20,451 nucleotides of DNA from Bacteroidota bacterium (GTDB taxonomy: Bacteria; Bacteroidota; Bacteroidia; AKYH767-A; 2013-40CM-41-45), in assembly GCA_016720655.1 (NCBI GenBank), contig JADKKE010000027.1:1-20451 (forward strand), given 5' to 3'. Below, piece by piece: positions 15,188 to 20,451 of this stretch. Each line of letters starts with the position of its first letter. The stretch's first letter is position 1. A program made the translations under genes and the position numbers. The notes beneath the pieces are model-generated. The model was not told the DNA's origin. It searched no databases and saw nothing but the letters and a program-made list of their open reading frames with translations.

Positions 15188-16144
15188 ATGAAAAAAAACA
15201 CTACAATATTCCTCGCATTGTCACTTGTTATTTTTATTCATTCATGGGCATCCGGTCAACTTTACCAGCCCATGCCAACTCAAAATGCAACATGGAGTTC
15301 AGTGAGATGTTGGTATTTTTATCCTGGCGGCTGGCATGATGAATATAGCATCAGCCTGAATGGTTCTGATACCACATTTAATTCAAGAGTTTACACCAAA
15401 CTTTTTCTTACGACTCATCATGCACCGGGAACAGCATTTGATTCCGTGTATACGAATTTTCTGGGCGGTATGAGGGAAGTAAACAAACGAGTATATTTCT
15501 TCTCCGATTATTTGTGTAACGATACAATCGAACGTCTCATTTATGATTTTAATGCCGGAGCTATAGGTGATACCATCCGTACTCAGGTTCTTAGTAATCT
15601 CACAGACACCTTTGTGCATGTCGTTGTTGGCATCGATTCAATGCAGATTGGATCGATTTATCATCGTAGATTATTGCTGGCTGATACCAATGGAATTCCA
15701 TGGGAATCCTGGACCGAAGGAATCGGGAGTAGTTTCGGATTGGCATATTCAACCTACAATATACTTTCCGATAATAGTTATGATCTCACATGCTTCCGGG
15801 TTAAATCTCAGGTCTTGTACTCAAATCCAACTCCTTACTATTCGTACTGTACCCCGCCACTCCCGGTAATAATTTGTGATTCTATGATCAATGGGGTTCC
15901 ACGAATTCCGGAAAGTAATTCATTTTCCATTGTTCCGAATCCTGCAAGAGATTATCTAAACATTCCTTTGTCTTTAAGTAACCTGAAGGTACGTGTGTAC
16001 AATTCAATTGGAAAAGAACAGCAAATTAGTGTAAATTCAGGCCAGGTCAGTTTGCGTGACTTGCCATCAGGAATTTATTTTATTCAGTTTATTGGAAAGC
16101 AGGATGAGATCATTTCTTCGAGTCGTTTTGTGCATTGCGATTAG
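15188..16144 (+). CDS. Secreted protein with type A T9SS C-terminal domain
   Basis: This 318-residue protein has a signal peptide (MKKNTTIFLALSLVIFIHSW, likely cut after ASG at residue 23) and a C-terminal sorting domain from about 245. That domain contains FSIVPNPARDYLNIPL, LKVRVYNSIGKEQQI, and LPSGIYFIQFIG, the usual order of the PNP motif, the I/VYN strand and the GxY motif. The central 220 residues are rich in aromatics and Thr/Asp (WSSVRCWYFYPGG, LFLTTHHAPGTAFDSVY, GGMREVNKRVYFF, IGDTIRTQVL). I recognise no enzyme family there. Similar sequences occur as uncharacterised cargo proteins of Bacteroidota. It is predicted to be secreted or anchored to the cell surface. The ATG at 15188 directly starts the signal peptide. 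Confidence 0.85.
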   Translation: MKKNTTIFLALSLVIFIHSWASGQLYQPMPTQNATWSSVRCWYFYPGGWHDEYSISLNGSDTTFNSRVYTKLFLTTHHAPGTAFDSVYTNFLGGMREVNKRVYFFSDYLCNDTIERLIYDFNAGAIGDTIRTQVLSNLTDTFVHVVVGIDSMQIGSIYHRRLLLADTNGIPWESWTEGIGSSFGLAYSTYNILSDNSYDLTCFRVKSQVLYSNPTPYYSYCTPPLPVIICDSMINGVPRIPESNSFSIVPNPARDYLNIPLSLSNLKVRVYNSIGKEQQISVNSGQVSLRDLPSGIYFIQFIGKQDEIISSSRFVHCD

Positions 16145-16475
16145 AAGAGTTTGATTTCATTCTGCAACTCCCCAAACTCTATCATTCAGGTGCAGGATTT
16201 TTTTTAAAGAACTGCAATTCTTTTCTTTGTTTTTTTTCTATAATTTCTGCCAAATTCAAAGAATTTAGCAGAATTGCTTATTTCCCTTTATTTAATATCT
16301 TAGTTGCATCATTTACATGAAATGAATTGCCTGGTTCAGTTTGCGTTTATGATTTGCTCGAAAAAAATTCATCTTTTGTACAATTGATTTTCTTCTGAAT
16401 TGTGGAGTCCAGAGACCAATCAAACGGGGCGTTGCCGAAAAGCCTGACGAGTAGGAATTTTTTAAATTATTTTTT
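16145..16475. other. Intergenic region before the DUF4234 gene
   Basis: No gene is supported in these 331 bp. A hairpin AGAGTTTG (16146-16153)/CAAACTCT (16173-16180) sits directly after the upstream stop and may act as a weak terminator, with T-rich sequence starting about 20 bp later. An inverted repeat ACAATT/AATTGT spans 16380-16403. No consensus -7 box was found. Confidence 0.45.
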
Positions 16476-16826
16476 ATGCCAACTACAATACCCCAATTCA
16501 AAAATGAACCAATTGTTGTATTACTCCTCGGTCTCGTTACCTGTGGTTTGTACCTGATTTACTGGAACATCAAAACTGCTCAGGTTATCAACGCTGTTGC
16601 AGAGAAAGAAGTCATCTCTCAGCCAATTGCAATTTTTGCAGGCTGTTGTATTCCGGTGAATTTGTACTTCTATTACCTCGCAGGAAAAGAAGGAATGCCA
16701 AAAATTTATGAGAAAATAGGAGAGCCCGGCAAGGACCAAAGTACGCTCTTGTTAATTCTTGGCTTCTTGTTTCCGATGGTCGCTGCAATGATCGTGCAGG
16801 GCGACATCAATAAATTGTATGAATAA
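16476..16826 (+). CDS. DUF4234-family small membrane protein
   Basis: This 116-residue protein has the DUF4234 look: an N-terminal helix LLLGLVTCGLYLIYWNIKTAQVIN (about 17-40), a second hydrophobic segment IAIFAGCCIPVNLYFYYLAG (about 51-70), and a third LLLILGFLFPMVAAMIVQGDINKLYE at the C-terminus. The GLVTCGLYLIYW motif and the terminal QGDINKLYE are typical. The family has no established biochemical function. It is an inner-membrane protein. Its last eight bases overlap the start of the following DUF2752 gene, so the two are translationally coupled. DUF4234 and DUF2752 genes are frequent neighbours in Bacteroidota as far as I recall. Confidence 0.82.
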   Translation: MPTTIPQFKNEPIVVLLLGLVTCGLYLIYWNIKTAQVINAVAEKEVISQPIAIFAGCCIPVNLYFYYLAGKEGMPKIYEKIGEPGKDQSTLLLILGFLFPMVAAMIVQGDINKLYE

Positions 16827-17094
16827 TTTTACCATTAATAAAAAAATCATCGGTATCAGTGGGGCATTACTTGCTTTACTGATACCGGCGATTATTCTAT
16901 TGCTTAATCCGCATCTCGAAGGAGATCAGTCCCTTTGTCCGTTTAAAATGCTCACCGGCTTTCCTTGTCCGGGTTGCGGACTCACGAAGTCAATGGTTTT
17001 TTTCTACGAAGGGGATTGGAATAAAAGCTTGAGTTATCATATTTTCGGACCTGCATTCACTTTTTTATTTTGTGATGGAGCACAATGTGAATGA
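16819..17094 (+). CDS. DUF2752-family membrane protein, C-terminus damaged
   Basis: This 91-residue frame starts inside the end of the DUF4234 gene. It has one N-terminal membrane helix (IIGISGALLALLIPAIILLL) and the DUF2752 signature CPFKMLTGFPCPGCGLTKSMVFFYEGDWNKSLSYHIFGP, with the CPGCG cluster intact. Family members are normally about 120-150 residues with two further helices. Here the frame ends in the non-family tail FCDGAQCE. A shifted frame over 17065-17122 reads FVMEHNVNDILKESVWR and then stops, which looks like a natural family C-terminus. An internal deletion of a few dozen codons plus a frame change is therefore the likely event, real or an assembly fault. The biochemical role of the family is unknown. 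Confidence 0.72.
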   Translation: MNNFTINKKIIGISGALLALLIPAIILLLNPHLEGDQSLCPFKMLTGFPCPGCGLTKSMVFFYEGDWNKSLSYHIFGPAFTFLFCDGAQCE

Positions 17095-17199
17095 TATTCT
17101 GAAGGAATCTGTTTGGCGATAAATTAAAGTTTATATAAGTAGTTTGAAATGTCTGATTTGTGCAATAATCGGAGATGATGCTTTTATATATTTCAGGAC

Positions 17200-17213
17200 T
17201 TGATTTCGATCAT
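17200..17213. promoter_or_regulatory. Crp/Fnr-family binding site upstream of ric
   Basis: TTGATttcgATCAt matches nine of ten fixed bases of the Fnr-type palindrome TTGAT-N4-ATCAA. A -7-like CACCTTTG lies at 17236-17243. If transcription starts about 7 bp further, the site is centred near -43, close to the class II activation position of -41.5. Confidence 0.55.
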
Positions 17214-17272
17214 GTGTTCCGCTGCAGGCTTGCGTCACCTTTGTATCTCAATTTACTACAATCCCAATTCAA

Positions 17273-17995
17273 ATGATAGAAAACCTGACACTTGCAGAAA
17301 TCGTTAAAACCAAACCGGAAGCCGCTAAATTAATGGAAAAATATGACCTTGACTTTTGTTGCAAGGGGAAAATGAAATTATCGGATCAGGTCAAAGACAG
17401 TGTGTTACTTGACAAAATTTCAAATGAACTCGAAGCGCTTTTTCTAAAAACAGAAACTGCTGAAGCTGATTTTGAATCGTATTCTTTCCACCAACTGGTA
17501 GATTTTATTGTTGAAAAACACCATGCATACGTAAAAGAAAGTATGCCTGTCATCTTAGAGCATCTTGAAAAAGTAGCATATAAACATGGTGATGCATTTC
17601 CGTATATGAAACGCATTGCAAGTTTATTTTTTCAGGTGAAAACGGAGATGGAACAACATATGATCAAGGAGGAATCCGTACTTTTCCCCGCTATATTGGA
17701 TATGGAAAAGCAAGCCGGCAGCAATGAATTTTTGAAACAGGGTTTTTCTGTTGATGCGCCCATTCAGATGATGGAAGCAGAACATGAAATGGCAGGAAAG
17801 ATCATGGATGAAATCAGGCAGCTGAGTAATCATTATACAATTCCCGATGCAGCCTGCACTACATTTGCGGTGAGCTTGAAGGAGCTAAAGCTATTTGAAG
17901 AGGATTTGCACAGGCATGTTCATCTGGAAAATTATGTTTTATTTCCAAAAGCAATTGCATTTCAAGAAAAAGGAAAGACGGAAATATCTATTTAA
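17273..17995 (+). CDS. ric: Iron-sulfur cluster repair di-iron protein (RIC; ScdA/YtfE/DnrN family)
   Basis: RIC repairs Fe-S clusters damaged by nitric oxide or peroxide, using a hemerythrin-like di-iron centre in the cytoplasm. The 240-residue length fits the two-domain form. Residues 1-55 are the ScdA_N domain, LTLAEIVKTKPEAAKLMEKY, with the paired Cys29-Cys30 of FCCKGK. The hemerythrin-like four-helix bundle follows. Candidate ligands are His83/His84 (EKHHAYV), His129 and Glu133 (QHMIKEES), His171 (AEHEMAG), and the His213/His215/His217 cluster with Glu219 (HRHVHLENYVLFPK). An Fnr-like palindrome at 17200-17213 fits the usual control of this gene by oxygen- or NO-responsive Crp/Fnr regulators. 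The long hairpin at 18018-18066 terminates it. It converges on a T9SS-cargo gene. Confidence 0.95.
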   Translation: MIENLTLAEIVKTKPEAAKLMEKYDLDFCCKGKMKLSDQVKDSVLLDKISNELEALFLKTETAEADFESYSFHQLVDFIVEKHHAYVKESMPVILEHLEKVAYKHGDAFPYMKRIASLFFQVKTEMEQHMIKEESVLFPAILDMEKQAGSNEFLKQGFSVDAPIQMMEAEHEMAGKIMDEIRQLSNHYTIPDAACTTFAVSLKELKLFEEDLHRHVHLENYVLFPKAIAFQEKGKTEISI

Positions 17996-18017
17996 AAGAA
18001 TAGTCGCTGAGTTTAAT

Positions 18018-18073
18018 TTGTTTTGCAATCAACATTTTCTTGTAAGGAATGTTTATTGCAAAACAATTTTTTT
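18018..18073 (+). terminator. Long hairpin terminator of ric, overlapping the convergent gene
   Basis: TTGTTTTGCAAT (18018-18029) pairs perfectly with ATTGCAAAACAA (18055-18066). An inner stem AACATT/AATGTT (18031-18036/18048-18053) extends it after one mismatch. Seven T follow on the plus strand. The right arm and T-tail encode the last codons (LKKIVLQ and stop) of the minus-strand gene. Confidence 0.82.
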
Positions 18074-19474
18074 AAGAAAAAGTGTCTGTTGGGAATCAGA
18101 TATTTTCAGATGATATAATCCGGGCATTGTATTATTCACTGGAATAGTTGTATGAATATTTCTTAGAGCTTTATTTAAAACAATTCTGCCGGTAACATCT
18201 ATTAGTTGCATTTCCAAATTTGAACTAATAGTTGGGTTTTTTATTTCAATTTCGAAATGATCTTTAGCGGGATTCGGGAAAACTGAAAATTGCTCTTCAT
18301 CATAAGGAATTCCATTGTTCGAGGTGATCAAATCACCCAGACTATCAGTTTTTATCAGGTATATAAAATTTTCATTGCTTTGCTGGTCTGTACTTGTGCC
18401 GACAATTGCAAATCCTCCATCACTATTTTCAATCAGCTGATGTGCCTGATTGATGCCCAATCCGGTAAATTCTTTGGACCATACACTGTCGCCATCGCTG
18501 TTGGTTTTCATCAATAAAATCCGATAATCAAAAGATCCACCGGAAGAAGGATATTGGACTGTAGCAATGAGTGCAAATCCACCGTCACGGGTTTGAATAA
18601 TAGAAGGGAAGTCATTCGAATTTTTCAGGTAATAATTCTTCGTCCACAAACTATCTCCGTTAGCATCTGCCATCATGAGTAATAGGGAATAATCCGATTG
18701 TGGGTTGCCGCTTACTTTGTATCCAACAATCATATAGGTACTATCACGAGTTTCTATAACACTATTTCCTGAAAAGCCGGCATTTGTTGTGGTTGGAAAG
18801 CCGAAATCCTTTTTCCAGGTTGTTGAGCTGTCACTGGAGATTTTGGTGAAAATAAGATGCGGATAAGGATAACTAAAATCTCCGCATGCAATCACCAATG
18901 CTGAATCATGAGTAGAGATGAAAGATCCCGGACTACAATTCGAAACCTTGTTGATTTCTTTAGTCCAGAATGTTGACTGGCTCGAAGAATCAATCTTCCA
19001 TATGCGCATGTATTCCTGAAAAGGATAGGTGTCGTTTTCGAGTAAGGCAAAACTCCCATCAGGCATTTGCAATGCGGAAAGTCCATAATGTGAAAATGCA
19101 CCTGAATTTAAAAGGACATTCCATTGTTCATTCCCAAGGCTATCCGTTTTTTTATAAACTCCGGCGTATGGAGAGTTATAATCCGTACCGGCAAGAATAT
19201 AACCTAAATCAGAGGTTTCACGGATGCTCTCAAAATTGCATGAAGGATATGTATTCTGCCAAACAACATTGCCATTCAAATCAGTTTTGATAAGCACTCC
19301 ATCAAGATCGGCACTGCCACAAATAATATATCCGCCGTCCCTGCTTTGCAGTACTCCAAATCCATTGTCATTCACACCTGTATTCCCAAAATATTTTTCA
19401 AAACCCTGCTGAGCTGAAACAGAGATTAATGACACAAAGAAAATGATTACGAGTAAATTGAGTTTTATGAACAT
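18053..19474 (-). CDS. Secreted propeller-like repeat protein with type A T9SS C-terminal domain
   Basis: This 473-residue protein starts with a signal peptide (LLVIIFFVSLISVSA, cut before QQGF). The body is a run of about seven repeats. Each pairs a GGYIICGS-like strand with a TDxxGNxxW-like strand: SRDGGYIICGSADLDG, DLGYILAGTDYN, QMPDGSFALLEN, THDSALVIACG, TRDSTYMIVGYK, TRDGGFALIATV, NSDGGFAIVGTS. The alternating strands are DLNGNVVWQN, DSLGNEQWN, DANGDSLWTKN and SDGDSVWSKEF. Seven such units suggest a beta-propeller. The C-terminus has EEQFSVFPNPAKDHFEIEIK, MQLIDVTGRIVL and MPGLYHLKI, a type A sorting domain. The protein is predicted to be surface-exposed or secreted; its ligand or enzymatic role is unknown. 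The stop codon lies within the ric terminator hairpin. Confidence 0.88.
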   Translation of the reverse strand: MFIKLNLLVIIFFVSLISVSAQQGFEKYFGNTGVNDNGFGVLQSRDGGYIICGSADLDGVLIKTDLNGNVVWQNTYPSCNFESIRETSDLGYILAGTDYNSPYAGVYKKTDSLGNEQWNVLLNSGAFSHYGLSALQMPDGSFALLENDTYPFQEYMRIWKIDSSSQSTFWTKEINKVSNCSPGSFISTHDSALVIACGDFSYPYPHLIFTKISSDSSTTWKKDFGFPTTTNAGFSGNSVIETRDSTYMIVGYKVSGNPQSDYSLLLMMADANGDSLWTKNYYLKNSNDFPSIIQTRDGGFALIATVQYPSSGGSFDYRILLMKTNSDGDSVWSKEFTGLGINQAHQLIENSDGGFAIVGTSTDQQSNENFIYLIKTDSLGDLITSNNGIPYDEEQFSVFPNPAKDHFEIEIKNPTISSNLEMQLIDVTGRIVLNKALRNIHTTIPVNNTMPGLYHLKISDSQQTLFLKKIVLQ

Positions 19475-19573
19475 TTATTTGGAAGAAGATTGGATTTTGT
19501 TTGATTGACCAATTGACACAAGATAACAATTTACCACCCTGAAAATTGGTTCTGAGAAATTACTATTTTTATT

Positions 19574-19619
19574 CCCGTCACCCGTCCCCCGTAACCCGTC
19601 CCTCGTCCCCCGACCCCCG
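19574..19619. repeat. C-rich degenerate CCCGTC repeat, G-quadruplex-capable on the minus strand
   Basis: This 46-bp tract is built from variants of CCCGTC/CCCCCGT with almost no other sequence. On the minus strand it contains seven runs of three to five G separated by one to four bases (e.g. GGGGGTCGGGGG). It sits directly upstream of the -7 box at 19627-19634, where a -33 element would be expected. Confidence 0.7.
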
Positions 19620-19626
19620 AAAACAA

Positions 19627-19634
19627 TATCTTTG
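19627..19634 (+). promoter_or_regulatory. -7 promoter box for the MFS gene
   Basis: TATCTTTG matches TAnnTTTG perfectly and ends 17 bp before the ATG at 19652, implying a very short leader. No TTTG lies at the -33 position, which is occupied by the C-rich tract. Confidence 0.5.
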
Positions 19635-19651
19635 CCTCATTCCCAGTACAC

Positions 19652-20451
19652 ATGCTCCGACTGCTTCAACTTTACCGTCAGGCCTTTTCAAACCTCCAAA
19701 CAAACATTTGGATTCTTTCCATTGCGATGTTCATTAATCGCAGTGGGTCAATTGTGTTGCTTTTCACTTCTTTGTACATGACCAAGGAGCTTCATTTTAC
19801 GATTGGAGAAGCCGGTTTTATTATGAGCTTTTACGGAATCGGAAGCGTAATGGGAAGTTACACGGGCGGATGGCTAACAGACAGAATGAATTATTTCCAC
19901 ATAATGCTTTTTTCACTCATTAGTTGTGGATTGATATTATTATTAATGCTTGTTGCAACATCTGTATGGGCAATTGCAGCAATTTTATTTGCTTATGCTC
20001 TTACCGGTGATATGTTTCGCCCCGCCAATTCAACGGCGATTGCAGAGTACAGTTCAGCTGAAAACAGAACACGTTCAGTTTCGCTCGTTCGGCTTGCTGT
20101 TAATCTGGGGTTTTCGGTTGGACCGGCTGTCGGTGGTTTTGTCGCTTTGTATCTTGGATACAAATGGTTGTTCGTGATTGATGCTTGCACCAGTTTTTTA
20201 GCTGCATTGATGCTCTATTTCTATCTCCCGAGAAAAAGGAGCCATGTTGGACATCACAAGAATACTGTTTTGAATGATAGTTCTACATCAGCTTACCGTG
20301 ATGGCAGGTATCTCCTCTTTATTTTACTTGTTGCCTTGTATGGGACTGCATTTTTTCAATTGTTTGCCAGTGTACCACAGTATTTTAGTACCGTTTCTAA
20401 GTACACTGAAGATACGATTGGTTTATTGATGGCATTAAACGGCTTATTGGT
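19652..20451 (+). CDS. Major facilitator superfamily transporter, 3' end outside the window
   Basis: The frame opens at ATG 19652 (MLRLLQLYRQAFSNLQTNIW) and runs without a stop to the window end, giving 266 of perhaps 400 residues. Membrane helices are visible: WILSIAMFINRSGSIVLLFTSLYM, FIMSFYGIGSVMGSYTGGWL, IMLFSLISCGLILLLMLV, AIAAILFAYALTGDMF, VNLGFSVGPAVGGFVALYLG, WLFVIDACTSFLAALMLYFYL and a seventh beginning LLFILLVALYGTAF. MFS motif A appears as GGWLTDRM between helices 2 and 3, and a charged loop (PRKRSHVGHHKN) separates the two halves. It resembles the YdeE/MdtH type of drug or solute exporter, but the substrate cannot be read from the sequence. The promoter is unusual, with a very short leader behind a G-quadruplex-capable tract. 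Confidence 0.88.
   Translation, partial: MLRLLQLYRQAFSNLQTNIWILSIAMFINRSGSIVLLFTSLYMTKELHFTIGEAGFIMSFYGIGSVMGSYTGGWLTDRMNYFHIMLFSLISCGLILLLMLVATSVWAIAAILFAYALTGDMFRPANSTAIAEYSSAENRTRSVSLVRLAVNLGFSVGPAVGGFVALYLGYKWLFVIDACTSFLAALMLYFYLPRKRSHVGHHKNTVLNDSSTSAYRDGRYLLFILLVALYGTAFFQLFASVPQYFSTVSKYTEDTIGLLMALNGLL

Noticed and set aside
1..20451. CRISPR array, tRNA, rRNA, insertion sequence or integrase
   Set aside because: No regularly spaced direct repeats, cloverleaf, rRNA-like sequence or transposase/recombinase frame was seen by eye.

Overview
The window looks like a Bacteroidota chromosome, probably an environmental Chitinophagales/Sphingobacteriales-type lineage known from a draft or metagenome assembly. 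The evidence is four secreted proteins with type IX secretion (T9SS) C-terminal domains (one gliding-motility CHU_C type, three PNP/FPNPA type), lipoproteins with Bacteroidota-style lipoboxes, A-rich leaders without clear Shine-Dalgarno sequences, and several TAnnTTTG-like -7 promoter boxes. Taxonomy is inferred; no rRNA or tRNA gene was seen.

Layout. 1-2806 (minus): a large secreted CHU_C protein followed 18 bp later by metF, whose 3' end degenerates into several reading-frame jumps at the window edge. 3174-4961 (plus): lepA. 4962-6561 has no long gene but holds the most interesting item: two adjacent, related ~45-codon genes (5701-5838, 5926-6066) encoding peptides with textbook double-glycine leaders and short basic cores. 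They are separated by a terminator and followed by further hairpins. 6380-6462 carries two copies of a 14-nt palindrome and an Fnr-like palindrome upstream of a frameshifted lipoprotein gene with a carboxypeptidase-regulatory-like module and a YceI-like module (6562-7687). Two more lipoprotein genes follow (7811-9393).

9577-12706 is a signalling pair, tail to tail with 4 bp between stop codons: a TPR/class III adenylate cyclase with all ATP-type active-site residues, and a membrane histidine kinase. Next come a T9SS cargo gene broken by two one-base frameshifts (12763-14197, minus), osmC, another T9SS cargo gene (15188-16144), an overlapping DUF4234/DUF2752 membrane-protein pair with a damaged second gene, the di-iron Fe-S repair gene ric with an Fnr-like box near -42, a T9SS cargo with seven propeller-like repeats (18053-19474, minus), and a 3'-truncated MFS transporter gene preceded by a C-rich tract able to form a G-quadruplex on the minus strand.

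Common themes are envelope and secreted proteins, cAMP/Crp-Fnr-type signalling, and nitrosative/oxidative stress repair (ric, osmC). Genes at four separate loci are broken by small indels, mostly one-base losses in homopolymers, so sequencing error is the first explanation to test before calling them pseudogenes.
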